A stretch of DNA of 64,000 nucleotides from Mesorhizobium loti (GCF_001510895.1 NZ_LPWA01000101.1:52698-116697); one strand, 5' to 3'. Shown: positions 27,482-36,667, counted from the first letter of the stretch. A program made the numbers and translations. The notes: generated from the sequence alone by a model not told the origin.

Positions 27482-28782
27482 ATCTTGAGGCAGAGCACAA
27501 TCACGTCTGCTAGGCTGTCCCACATCGACATGAGATGCTCCGGCGACGGTGCGAAGTTAGGGGAATGGACGTATCGGTTCAGCGTGTCGGCCGAGACGAG
27601 CTTGTCGCCCTGTTTGAACTTGCGGATCACTTCCATCTGCTTGTTGTCGATCTTGCCCGCAGCCTGAAGATGGAGGCCCGCCTTCTCCAGTCTCATGGCA
27701 AGCTTGTCATTGTCATGGACCGACACACGGCCCTCTTTGATATAGTTCTCCAAGGCGAGTTCAAGCAGAACGCGAAGCAGCACCGAAACCGCGTTTGGGT
27801 GCTTTCTCAAGTCGAGATGAAACTGAAGTTCCTCCCAAATTTGATGGTGGCGCTGAAGGCGACCTGGCCAGGTGAGTCCAAAGTCTTTCTGCGGGATCAG
27901 CGTTGAGCGAATAGCCGGCACGGCTTTGGCCGTTGGTTTCGCCTTTGCAATCTTTGGCGCGTCCTTTGCGCTGCCATCCTTGGTGATAGCACGGTTTGGA
28001 GTTGGAAGAATGCCCTCGTTTTCGAGCTTATTGAGATATGCCTCCTTGCCATCAGTATCCCAGAGATGGCCAAGCACTACCTCTCGGCTTGCAAGATCGT
28101 TTGCGATCCGGGCAAGTGCTCCAAGAGATGTTGCCTCGTCGTGAGTGAACTCAAATCGGCCGCCCTTCATGCTGATACCGACACGATTCCTGAAAGGTTC
28201 GGCTGAAAGCAGCCGATTCAGCGTAGAGCGAGGAATTTTTCTGCGTGACGGCAAGAGATGCGCATCGGACAGGCGCTTCTCGATTTCGTCAGCCACACTT
28301 GGGCCACTGCCCTTCCCGGTGCGAGCAACGAAGGTCGCCTTCATTCGGTCGTCCCACGTGCTCTGGCCAACACCGTTCTGGGTGCCGGTGTGCCGCCGGA
28401 ATAGAATCTCGTCTATCCGGTCGCGATCAGCTTCAATCTGGCATTGGAAGTTTTTAGGAAATGGGCCGTCCCAGCGAGCGCGCTGTTCACGGAAAAACGC
28501 CTGAAGCTCACCCGTGGGGGCTCGGCGAGGATCGTCGAGGAGTTTCAGGCATGTCACACGCCGGTTTCCGTCGAATACGATGAACTTCTCCTTCTCGGGC
28601 GAGACGAGCGGTATCTCATAGATCTCGCCACGATCAACGATGTCCTTCGCGAGGTTGCGCATATGCTGCTCGCGCTCTTTAAAGAGCCAAGCGATAGCAG
28701 CTGTTTCATTTTCGAGTTCACCGTGCCGATCGTTGGCGCGATTGACCACAAGTAGGCCAAGCGGAAGGTTTCTGATCGCCAT
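27478..28782 (-). CDS. ParB/Srx-like protein with C-terminal helical domain (island gene 4)
   Basis: 434 residues. The N-terminal 110 or so form a ParB N-terminal (Srx-fold) domain: EQHMRNLAKDIVDRGEIYEI then FIVFDGNRRVTCLKLLDDPR with the D71-G-N-R-R75 nucleotide-binding box. A basic central part (SRRKIPRSTLNRLL looks HTH-like) is followed by an Ala/Pro/Lys linker (about 270-295) and a helical end including AVSVLLRVLLELALENYIKE. ParB proteins with DGNRR boxes are CTPases or nucleases in plasmid and defence loci. Convergent with the other three island genes. Confidence 0.7.
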   Translation of the reverse strand: MAIRNLPLGLLVVNRANDRHGELENETAAIAWLFKEREQHMRNLAKDIVDRGEIYEIPLVSPEKEKFIVFDGNRRVTCLKLLDDPRRAPTGELQAFFREQRARWDGPFPKNFQCQIEADRDRIDEILFRRHTGTQNGVGQSTWDDRMKATFVARTGKGSGPSVADEIEKRLSDAHLLPSRRKIPRSTLNRLLSAEPFRNRVGISMKGGRFEFTHDEATSLGALARIANDLASREVVLGHLWDTDGKEAYLNKLENEGILPTPNRAITKDGSAKDAPKIAKAKPTAKAVPAIRSTLIPQKDFGLTWPGRLQRHHQIWEELQFHLDLRKHPNAVSVLLRVLLELALENYIKEGRVSVHDNDKLAMRLEKAGLHLQAAGKIDNKQMEVIRKFKQGDKLVSADTLNRYVHSPNFAPSPEHLMSMWDSLADVIVLCLKI

Positions 28783-28986
28783 TACATCCCCCTAACGTAA
28801 GGCTATCATCTTGCATCTTCCTGGCAAGAGCCTGCGGAAAGGGAACATCCAAGAACAGCTCTGGCCTTGTCTTAAATAGCCAAGAAGAAGAATACGCCGT
28901 TACAATGCCACACATGTGAGGGCCGACCATTGCGCGCCGCAAGCCTCTTGGTCATGACGATCACCTGCACCCCTTTGTAGAGCCCC

Positions 28987-29290
28987 CTAAACCCCCAGCG
29001 TCGGCTCCGTATTCACCTCCAGCGCCCCCTCCGCCTCGTCCTCCTCGCCAAGCTCCTCGCCGTGCCCCCCCAGCGCCCGCCCGATCCAGATCGGATCTAC
29101 CGTGTGGTCGCGCTTGGGGTTGGTGGTGTTGGGGTGGATGAGGATGCTTAAGCTCCCGTGGTTCAGCATCAGCGACGGCACGAGCGTGGCGAAAATCTCG
29201 TTCGCGAACGAGACCTGGACCATGGCCTGCTGATGCGGGCCGACCGGCTCGTCGCGCCAACTGCCCAGGCGCATGCGCGCGCCAGCGCTT
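28987..29290 (-). pseudogene. Truncated copy of the DOPA 4,5-dioxygenase-like gene
   Basis: Encodes the last 97 or so residues of the protein at 30446-30853: RLGSWRDEPVGPHQQAMVQV, HPNTTNPKRDHTVDPIWIG and EVNTEPTLGV with stop. Nucleotide identity is about 88 percent by eye over 290 bases. The N-terminal third, with its His motif, is missing, and similarity stops near 29285, next to a decayed family A repeat. It is unlikely to be functional. Confidence 0.85.
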
Positions 29291-29316
29291 GGGCACGGCG
29301 ACGTCGCCGTAGGCTT

Positions 29317-29373
29317 CCCGCCGGAATGGTGTAAAAAGCAAATAGCCGTTCGGCGATACTGCTGAACCGCTCC
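29317..29373 (-). repeat. Decayed palindromic repeat (family A, copy 2)
   Basis: On the minus strand GGAGCGGTTCAGCAGTAT, CGCCGAACGGCT and, further on, CATTCCGGCGGGAA align with copies at 16453 and 45608. It touches the HD gene stop and lies at the break in the truncated dioxygenase copy. Confidence 0.6.
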
Positions 29374-30254
29374 TAGGTTACCACCGAAAGGCTCGCCGGC
29401 TGCACCGCGCCGGGGAACGGCCCGATCCTGGCCGGGCGATGCCCGGACTGGAACAGGTTGCTGTGCAGGTTGGCGATCCACTGCTTGCCTTCCGTCGTCA
29501 GCTCCAGATAGCGGAGCGCGTCGCCGATATAGGGCTCGACCTTTAGCGTGAAGAAATCGGTGAAGATGGCGCCGAGATCGGCGGCGTTCCTGCAGCCGAG
29601 TTTTTCCACCATCCCGATCTCGGAGAACTCGGCAAACAGCGCCGTGAGCTTGCGGTGGTAGAAGGGATCGGCGAGCTGGCCGATCAGGTCCGCGGCCCTG
29701 ACCAGCGCCGGCTCGGTGTTGGTGACCTGGTAGGCCGGATCGTTCGGCACCGGGAAGCGCGTCATCTCGATCGCCGCGACAATGCGCTCCTCGTCGATGA
29801 ATCTCGAGGGCGCAAAACGTTGGCGCGCATAGATCTTGGCGCGCTCGATATGATAGGGCGCAAGCACCGCGTCGGAGGCGCCGCGCGGCGGCGTGAAGCG
29901 GTCGCCGGCCTCGTTGATGACGAAGCTGTCCTCGGTGTCGCCCTTGCACACGCCGTGCACCATGCCGATGTCGTGGACAAGCAGCGCGCAGGTATAATGC
30001 AGCCAGTCGTCGGGCGTCAGGGCTTCCGACAGCAGCCGCCCGCGAATTATCTGCTGGCCGGCGAGCGTAACCATCATCGTATGCTCGATGTCGTGATAGA
30101 GCGCGTTCGAACTGCCGATGCGCTCCAGGACAAGGCGGGCCGCCCCGCCCAGGTAGCTCGCATATTCCGGATTGCGATGCGAGAAATACTGGAGATAGAG
30201 TTCCGACAGATAGTCGCCGAGCCGGTTGGCCATGATAGAGATCGGATTGAGCAT
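29373..30254 (-). CDS. HD-domain metal-dependent phosphohydrolase
   Basis: 293 residues from the ATG at 30254 (MLNPISIMANRLG), preceded by AGGAACG. The metal site is clear: ALYHDIEHTMMVTLA (H54-D55, then H58) and CALLVHDIGMVHG (H94-D95), the HD doublet. The next part, ASDAVLAPYHIERAKIYARQ, carries further His. This is an HD/PDEase superfamily fold, so it may hydrolyse a nucleotide or cyclic-nucleotide phosphate. The substrate is unknown and no GGDEF/EAL is present. It is flanked by complete and truncated dioxygenase genes. Confidence 0.85.
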   Translation of the reverse strand: MLNPISIMANRLGDYLSELYLQYFSHRNPEYASYLGGAARLVLERIGSSNALYHDIEHTMMVTLAGQQIIRGRLLSEALTPDDWLHYTCALLVHDIGMVHGVCKGDTEDSFVINEAGDRFTPPRGASDAVLAPYHIERAKIYARQRFAPSRFIDEERIVAAIEMTRFPVPNDPAYQVTNTEPALVRAADLIGQLADPFYHRKLTALFAEFSEIGMVEKLGCRNAADLGAIFTDFFTLKVEPYIGDALRYLELTTEGKQWIANLHSNLFQSGHRPARIGPFPGAVQPASLSVVT

Positions 30255-30445
30255 GACAATCGTTCCTGACCGCTTGGAAGCATGACAAGTCGCGCCGCGC
30301 GGCGGCCATCCTAGCATGGTTCCGCCGGGGATTTATGATAGGACCAAGGCCCCAAGCCAGCGGCGACTATCGAATGCTGCTGCAATCTGGAGTCATATTC
30401 AGGCGCCACCCGAGCAGGTGGAAGCTGGTGTTGGCGAACGCCCTC

Positions 30446-30853
30446 CTAAACCCCCAGCGTCGGCTCCGTATTCACCTCCAGCGCCTCTTCCACCTCATCC
30501 TCGTCGCCGAGAACCTCCCCATGCACCCCCAGCGGCCGGCCGATCCAGATCGGGTCGACCGTATGGTCGCGCTTGGGGTTGGTGGTGTTGGGGTGGATGA
30601 GGATGCTTAAGCCGCCGTGGTTCAGCATCAGCCAGGGAACGAGCGTGGCGAAAATCTCGTTGGCGAAGGAGACCTGGACCATGGCGTGCTGGTGCGGGCC
30701 GACCGGCTCGTCGCGCCAGTTGCCCAGACGCACGCGGAAACGTTCGCCGATGCGCTGGCGCAGCCATTCGGCATGCTGCCGCTCGGTCGGCCCGTCGTAG
30801 TAGATATGCGCGTGATAGCTGGCGATCTCCGAAAGTGCCCTGACTTCGTTCAC
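30446..30853 (-). CDS. DOPA 4,5-dioxygenase family protein
   Basis: 135 residues. The start is a GTG at 30853 placed after GGGAGGATCGCG. Family signs: SYHAHIYYD near residue 13, with the first His pair, GPHQHAMVQV, and LIHPNTTNPKRDHTVDPIWI with the HPNTxxxxxDHT box. Related fungal and bacterial enzymes open catechol rings of DOPA by extradiol cleavage; the bacterial ones are mostly uncharacterised. Upstream of, and in the same direction as, the HD gene (191 bases apart). Confidence 0.88.
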   Translation of the reverse strand: MNEVRALSEIASYHAHIYYDGPTERQHAEWLRQRIGERFRVRLGNWRDEPVGPHQHAMVQVSFANEIFATLVPWLMLNHGGLSILIHPNTTNPKRDHTVDPIWIGRPLGVHGEVLGDEDEVEEALEVNTEPTLGV

Positions 30854-31056
30854 CGCGATCCTCCCCTTCGATGCTCAATGTTCCATTGTGTCGCCCGGCG
30901 GAACTGTAGCCGAAGCGCGGGCGCTTTGTCTGCAACCGGCGCGGCATCGACCGGAGTTCCTGAGGGTCTGCGGTCGAGGAGAAGGCGCCCTGTGTCGCGC
31001 CAACTGTCGAGAAGGCCGGCAATGGCCGAGATTTGGGGCCGTTGTGCCCCTTGCAG

Positions 31057-31799
31057 TTATTTCACCGCGGTGACCATTCCCGCCGCATTCAGGCGACAGC
31101 CGACTCGCGCCTGCCTGACTTCAATGCCGCCTTGCCTTTCGTAGTCTATGCGCACCTCGATCGGCGCGTTGAGTCCGCCTCGACCTTGACGCGAGGGACC
31201 TGCGCTGGCCGCGTAGACCCGCACGGCGCCAAGAGGCTTCGCGGCAGCCATGATCGTCGCGCGGCAGGCGCGCACCACAGCGGCTGGCGTGCCGGGTTTC
31301 GCTTCCAGAAACCTAAACGGATACCCTTTGGTGACCCGCCGGAGGTCGCCGTTGTCAGCCGTGGAAGGCTGAGGGCACGGGGCAGAACAATGGATTGTTG
31401 TCTCGCGGCCTTGGCCAAGGGAGTGGGCGCCGCGGCCGCAGCCGGGCTCTGGGCAGAGGTAGCCGATCCGCTTTCGGCAGAGGTAGCCGGTCCGCTTGCG
31501 GCTGAAGAATCGTCACCCGCAGCCACGCCCTTCGACACGCCCGTGCCTGTGCCGCCCAGGTCGCCGCTGGCACCAACTCCCGCGCCGGGTGGTCCACTGC
31601 CGGTGGTCGACGCGCCAATTTTTGCTTCACCTATGCCGTCGGCGCTCGCGCCAACGCCCACCGACACGCCTTGCGAACCGGCGCTCAATCCAGCGCCGAT
31701 CCCGACACCGCCAACCTTGCCGCCCACGCCTACGTCAACAGCCGAGGCGGGCCCGATTGTGAACCCGATCGCCAACGCGGCTGCGAGGTATTTTTTCAT
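31057..31799 (-). CDS. Secreted glycine-rich protein with Cys-containing C-terminal domain, frameshifted as sequenced
   Basis: About 247 residues after correction. Signal peptide MKKYLAAALAIGFTIGPASA, then a low-complexity Gly/Val/Ala/Ser part with VGVGGKVGGVGIGAGLSAGS and similar GVGVGAS turns up to about residue 130. A C-run at 31379-31382 appears one base short. The alternate frame then gives CPQPSTADNGDLRRVTKGYP, FRFLEAKPGTPAAVVRACR and RQARVGCRLNAAGMVTAVK, a folded domain with paired Cys. Extracellular or outer-surface role is likely, function unknown. It precedes no clear partner. Confidence 0.65.
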
Positions 31800-31833
31800 G
31801 GCCACCTGCGGCATAGTTGCGGCTCACTGCTCT

Positions 31834-33420
31834 TCACCAGCGAGGGTCGGGCTCCAGTGGTCCCATCGGAAGCAACTCGTCGGGAAGACCTATGGTCGCC
31901 TCCAGATCAGGTTGCGGTGGCTTTTGGACCTTGACTCTCTGTTTATCCGGCGGTTTACGCGCAGACCCGGAGCGCTTCGACATGCTTGCAAGCCGCTTTG
32001 CGGCGACCGGCGCTTTCGCCATGCGCTTCATGCTCACCACGCGACGCCCAGCATCAGCCTTGACGATCCTCATTGCCTGCCGCGCTGCACTGAGGCTGCG
32101 GGCAAGGCCGATCGATCTTTCACGCTCTTGTTCCAGCGCCGCGCTCAACGCCGCCGCGGCCTCTCTTGAAGCGTCGCGTTCCTTGCGCACGCTGTCGAGA
32201 TCACGTGCGGCGGCATCTGCCCGTTGGCGTTTCAGCGCCAGCGCTTCGCCGGCTTGCCTCAATGCGACCTCGGCCACCTGTCGGTCCTTTATGGCGTTGG
32301 CTTGCCCGGCCGCTGCCTGGGCTGCGCCTGTCTTCAGCGCGTCGATGGTCTGGCCGGACGCGGCGAGTTGTTGCTCGAGGAGTTCAACCTTGTGCCGCTC
32401 CTCATCAAGCGCTCGCTGAGCAGCAGCCTCAGAGGCTTCGGTCGCGTGATGCGCTCTAAGCATGGCGGCCTTCTCGTTGTCCCAGACAATCGCCTTGGCC
32501 TTGAAGCCTTCGATGACGCGTCTCGCCGCCTGCAGATCGAGCGCCCGCGCTTCGGCTCTCTGCCGTTGCTCTTTCAGGTCTTGTGCTTGTTTGGCCGCCT
32601 CGTCGGCCACTGCATGTGCCTCGGCACTTTTGTCGCGCGCGTTGCGCTGCATAACGTCCAGCGCTTCTCGCGCTGACGCCAATTCACGGCGCAAAGCCTG
32701 CTCATGCTCGCCAGGCACCGTTCGCCCAGTTTCCTTGAGCGGCTCCGGTGTCTTGAGTGCCTCTGGCGTCTTGGGTGCCTCTGGCGCCGTGGGCGCCAGT
32801 TCCGCGGATTTGCGGGACTCAACTCCGCCCGGTGGTGCCGTGACGGGTTCCTTCTCCAAGCCTGCAAGTGACGGGCTGCCGTTCGCCGCGGCAAGCGCTG
32901 AAGGTTCGGGCGCTGACGGTTCGGGCGGTGCCTGGTCGCCTGCGGATTCCACGGAATTTGTCGTTTCCGTGGCTGGCTCAAGGATGCGCCGGACGGTCGT
33001 CTCCGGCCGTTCGGGCAGGCCACTCCTGGCTTGCAGGCGATCGGTAATCAGCTTTGCCAACTCGTCCGTACGAAGGCCCGCGGCGCCAATGCTCCCGATA
33101 TTTGGAAGATCAACTTTGCCGTTCGAGTCGATGCTGAAGTTTCGGTTGAGCTGCAGCCCCTCCAAAACGCCGCCGCGCAGCGCAATCCAGTGCCAAACGT
33201 GTAGTTCGATATGGTCTCCCGGGCTCAGTCTGTCGTCAGCCGTCGACTGGCTCCACGCCGGAAGTCCCAGCAGCAGAACGAGGCATAGCGAAATGAGGCA
33301 TAGCGCGAGGCTGCGCCGCCTGCCTCGCATTCCAAGAAGGGAATTCGAAACCCGTCGTCTGGTAAAGGTGGGGTCACGATGGAAGCATGCGGACTGGGCA
33401 CCCTGCACATGGTTCATCAC
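31834..33420 (-). CDS. Polysaccharide-export-like protein with long coiled coil
   Basis: 528 residues. Hydrophobic signal/anchor near residues 36-57 (RSLALCLISLCLVLLLGLPA). Residues 60-135 are a Poly_export (Wza N-terminal) domain: DRLSPGDHIELHVWHW, FSIDSNGKVDLPNIGSIGAA and LRTDELAKLITDRLQA. Then a Pro/Glu/Ala-rich linker, then about 210 residues of Ala/Glu/Arg heptad coiled coil (QALRRELASAREALDVMQRN to EQERERSIGLARSLSAARQA), and a basic tail. Exopolysaccharide exporters normally continue with SLBB domains. Replacement by a coiled coil is unusual. Envelope role inferred. Confidence 0.7.
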   Translation of the reverse strand: MMNHVQGAQSACFHRDPTFTRRRVSNSLLGMRGRRRSLALCLISLCLVLLLGLPAWSQSTADDRLSPGDHIELHVWHWIALRGGVLEGLQLNRNFSIDSNGKVDLPNIGSIGAAGLRTDELAKLITDRLQARSGLPERPETTVRRILEPATETTNSVESAGDQAPPEPSAPEPSALAAANGSPSLAGLEKEPVTAPPGGVESRKSAELAPTAPEAPKTPEALKTPEPLKETGRTVPGEHEQALRRELASAREALDVMQRNARDKSAEAHAVADEAAKQAQDLKEQRQRAEARALDLQAARRVIEGFKAKAIVWDNEKAAMLRAHHATEASEAAAQRALDEERHKVELLEQQLAASGQTIDALKTGAAQAAAGQANAIKDRQVAEVALRQAGEALALKRQRADAAARDLDSVRKERDASREAAAALSAALEQERERSIGLARSLSAARQAMRIVKADAGRRVVSMKRMAKAPVAAKRLASMSKRSGSARKPPDKQRVKVQKPPQPDLEATIGLPDELLPMGPLEPDPRW

Positions 33421-33634
33421 TGAACCCCCACCGGCTGCGCGACCCCCTCGCCGCTATTTGTTCTCCGTGAACCCGTACTGCGCGGCTGGATTCCGCACCA
33501 AAGACCGATGATAGAAAAGCACTCTCGGCAACGCCAAGCTCCGCAAAAGGCTTAGGGACCGTCTCCTTCTAACGTAGTAGGTGTCGATCTGTCGTGGACG
33601 GATATGGCATGTATTGAGTTCGCCCACTTCCGCT

Positions 33635-35749
33635 TCACGCCCGTCCGCCCCGCGTCCCGCTCCCCCACAGCGCCCGCTTGATCAGGCTGCGCTTGCGCCT
33701 GCGCGGCATCAGCTCGACATCGCTGACCAGCTTCGCCCCGCCCTCGCGGCGCTCCAGCGTGATCTTGCGGCTGTGGAAAGCTTCGAGCTCGGCGCGGTGC
33801 GCCACGCTGATGATGGTGACCTTGGGCAATGCGTGGATCACCGTCCGCATCATCTTGTCCTGGCTCTTCTCGTCCAGCGCCGAGGTCGCTTCGTCGAGCA
33901 CGACGATGTCGGGCTCATGCAGCAGCAGGCGCGCGAAGGCGAGGCGCTGCTTTTCGCCGCCGGAGAGCGTCTGGTCCCAGGGCGCGTCTTCCTCGAGCCG
34001 GTCTTTTAGATAGCCGAGGCCCACCTTGTCGAGGGCGGCGCCGATCTTCTTGACCGTCCAGTTGTCGGCGGCGGCGGGATAGGCGACCGCGCGGCGCAGC
34101 GTGCCGGTGGGGATGTAGGAGCGTTGCGGCAGCATGAACAGGCGCCTGTCGGCGTGGAAATCGACGCTGCCGCCGCCCCATGGCCACAGCCCGGCGATGG
34201 CCCGCACCAGCGTCGACTTGCCGGTGCCGGATTCGCCGGCCACCAGCACGCGCTCGCCCGGCTCGATCTCGACCTCGGTTTCCTTGACCACGCCGGTGCC
34301 GTCGTTGAGCGTCACCGAGAGATCGTCGAGGCTGAGCATCGCGCCGTCTGCGGTCTTGCCGTGCCGGATGCGCCCGAAAGCCTCGCTGCGTTCGGCGCGC
34401 TCCAGGCCGTCGAGCGACATCATCAGCGAGGCGATGCGGCGGGCCGACGCGTTCCAGTCGGCAAGACGCGGATAATTGTCGACCAGCCAGCCGAAGGCGC
34501 CCTGCACGATGGCGAAGGCGGAGGCCGCCTGCATCACCTCGCCGAGCGACATCGAGCCTTCGAGGAATTTCGGCGCGCAGAGCAGGATCGGCACGACCGG
34601 CGCGAACAGGCTCGACACCTGCGATACCAGCGCCGTGCGCATGTGCTGTCCCGTCAGCAGCGCCCATTGCCTCAGCACATGGCCGAAGGTGTTGTCGATG
34701 CCGCTGCGCTCCTCGTCCTCGCCGCCGAGCAAGGCGATGCTTTCGCCGTTTTCACGCACGCGCGTCAGCACGTAGCGGAATTCGGCTTCGGTCTGGTTCT
34801 TCTGTTCGGAAAGCTGCACGAAATGGCGGCCGATGACCACCATCGAGGTCGAGGTGATGGCGGCATAGATCACCGCGGTGATGACGAGGAAGCCGGGAAT
34901 GGTGATGCTCTCGCCGCCGAGCGTCAGGGTCAGCGCGCCGCCGATCGTCCACAGCACCACGATGAAGGTCGAGGCCGCCAGGAACGCGTGGAGGACGCCG
35001 GCGATGAAATCGACGGGCGACTCGGTGGCGATGCGCAGATCCTCCGAAATGCGGGCCTCGGGGTTGGTGTGGTCGCCGGCGACGAGGTTCAGCTGATAGT
35101 AGCGGCCGCTGGCCAGCCAGCGCGCGATGACGGCGGTGGTCATCCAGGAGCGCCAGCGGCGCTGGATCGTCATGCGCAGGTAGACCTGGGCGACGACAAG
35201 GCTGATGCTGCCGGCCACCAGCGGCAGGAAGACGGCGCTGAGCATATAGACGGTGTGGACATCGCGCTGCTCGATGGCGTCGAAAAACGCGCGGTTCCAG
35301 ACATTGATGCCATATTGGAAGCCGACATTGACGCAGATCAGCACCAGCAGCCCGAACGTGAACGGCAAGGCGAGCTTGTCGCCGCGCCTGCCCCAGTAAC
35401 CGCGCCCGCTGATCCAGAAACGCCTGAGCAGATATTTCTTGCGCGCCTGCTCGGCCTTTTGCGGCGTCAGCCTCGGACCGGGTTCGACCGGCTCCGGCGG
35501 CGGCGGCGCGGGTTCGCCGTCGACTTCCGGCGTGGCTTCGGCGGGTTTCTCCTCGTGTGATTTCTCTTCGTGTGATTTCTGGGGGCGCGGCTTCTCTTCG
35601 CGGTCCGCTTCCTCACGCTTCTCAGGCCGCGATTTTTCTTCGCGCGATTTTTCTTCGCGCGATTCTGGGCGCGGCTTCTTTTGGCGCGCCTTCACGGCGC
35701 CGTTTGGTCTGGCGCCGAGCGGCTTTGGTTTGCGTTTAGCCTGAGACAT
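33635..35749 (-). CDS. ABC transporter of the SbmA/BacA-like (YddA) type, fused permease-ATPase
   Basis: 704 residues. Residues 18-70 are a highly charged Glu/Lys/Arg repeat (EEKSREEKSRPEKREE), then a Pro-rich linker. An ABC_membrane_2 domain follows (FTFGLLVLICVNVGFQYGIN, NPEARISEDLRIATESPVDF, about 6 helices). The ATPase has Walker A GESGTGKST near residue 505, signature LSGGEKQR and Walker B DIVVLDEATSALD. In rhizobia BacA-related proteins import peptides and very-long-chain fatty acid precursors; those with an attached ATPase (YddA/ABCD type) are paralogues. Specific substrate unknown. Confidence 0.88.
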   Translation of the reverse strand: MSQAKRKPKPLGARPNGAVKARQKKPRPESREEKSREEKSRPEKREEADREEKPRPQKSHEEKSHEEKPAEATPEVDGEPAPPPPEPVEPGPRLTPQKAEQARKKYLLRRFWISGRGYWGRRGDKLALPFTFGLLVLICVNVGFQYGINVWNRAFFDAIEQRDVHTVYMLSAVFLPLVAGSISLVVAQVYLRMTIQRRWRSWMTTAVIARWLASGRYYQLNLVAGDHTNPEARISEDLRIATESPVDFIAGVLHAFLAASTFIVVLWTIGGALTLTLGGESITIPGFLVITAVIYAAITSTSMVVIGRHFVQLSEQKNQTEAEFRYVLTRVRENGESIALLGGEDEERSGIDNTFGHVLRQWALLTGQHMRTALVSQVSSLFAPVVPILLCAPKFLEGSMSLGEVMQAASAFAIVQGAFGWLVDNYPRLADWNASARRIASLMMSLDGLERAERSEAFGRIRHGKTADGAMLSLDDLSVTLNDGTGVVKETEVEIEPGERVLVAGESGTGKSTLVRAIAGLWPWGGGSVDFHADRRLFMLPQRSYIPTGTLRRAVAYPAAADNWTVKKIGAALDKVGLGYLKDRLEEDAPWDQTLSGGEKQRLAFARLLLHEPDIVVLDEATSALDEKSQDKMMRTVIHALPKVTIISVAHRAELEAFHSRKITLERREGGAKLVSDVELMPRRRKRSLIKRALWGSGTRGGRA

Positions 35750-35871
35750 CAGCCGACAACGGCCTGGAAATCAGAAGGTTTCATGTCTCGCCCTGCGAAG
35801 GGCAAAGGCATGGCGCGGGTTCGGGGGGCGCCCTACGCTATTGCCAGCCCCCCGCCGTCCCCAACCTCACC

Positions 35872-36525
35872 TCATCCGCTAAAACCCCGGCGCGCGGCCG
35901 CCATGCCTTCCCACATCAGCTTCAGGCCGAGCGCGCCGACGACGGCGCCGGCGGCGCGGTCGATCCAGTGCTTGGTGCTGAGATAGGCCGAGCGCGGCCG
36001 GCTGGCGGAAAAGGCGAAGGCGACGACCGCGTACCAGACGAATTCGTTCAGGAAGAGCAGCGGCGGCAGCACCAGCAGCATCCAGAGCGGCGGCGAGGCC
36101 GGCAGCATGGCAGCGAACATCGAGGCGTAGAAGATCGCCGTCTTCGGGTTGGCGAGCTGCACCAGAAGCGCGCGGCGCAGCGCCCGCCAGAACGAGCCGG
36201 CGCGCGCCGACGCATCGCCGGCGATCTCGATCGGCTCATGAGCGCCGCGCCAGATCTTTATGCCGATCCACAACAGGTAGGCGCCGCCGGCGATGCGCAG
36301 GAAAATGTCCAGCCAGGCGACCTGCACGAGCAGCGCCGTCAGGCCCGCGACCGCGATGGTGGCGAAGATGAAGCCGCCGACGCCCATGCCGATCGCCGCC
36401 GCCAGGCCGTCGGTCCGCTCGCCCGCCACCGCGATGCGCGAGACGACGACGAAGCTCGGCCCCGGGCTCATCGCGCCGAGCAGAAAAACGCCAAGGATGG
36501 ACAGGATGGTTGCAATCTCGGTCAA
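35872..36525 (-). CDS. LysE/RhtB family amino-acid exporter
   Basis: 217 residues from a TTG start at 36525, chosen because GGGAGAG ends 5 bases upstream and because family proteins begin TEIATILSILGVFLLGAMSP. The signature GAMSPGPSFVVVSR is at residues 16-29. Six hydrophobic segments follow, including AAIGMGVGGFIFATIAVAGL and WMLLVLPPLLFLNEFVWYAV, and the conserved NPKTAIFYASMF. It exports amino acids or homoserine-lactone-like compounds across the inner membrane, substrate unknown. Confidence 0.9.
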   Translation of the reverse strand: MTEIATILSILGVFLLGAMSPGPSFVVVSRIAVAGERTDGLAAAIGMGVGGFIFATIAVAGLTALLVQVAWLDIFLRIAGGAYLLWIGIKIWRGAHEPIEIAGDASARAGSFWRALRRALLVQLANPKTAIFYASMFAAMLPASPPLWMLLVLPPLLFLNEFVWYAVVAFAFSASRPRSAYLSTKHWIDRAAGAVVGALGLKLMWEGMAAARRGFSG

Positions 36526-36667
36526 GGTTTCTCTCCCGGTCGGTGCAGGTTCCAGCGCAACACAATGCACGCGCAAAGCTGCTTGTCACCACCTTGGCGC
36601 GCCGATTTGTTCGGCCAGAAGAGCACTGTTCCTTCCAATTCCTGCCAGATACGGGTTCCCTGCCTCC

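Noticed and set aside
27478..28782. ParB-like gene as part of a plasmid partition or chromosome segregation locus
   Set aside because: No parA, no parS-like sites, and the protein has a different box and C-terminal domain.
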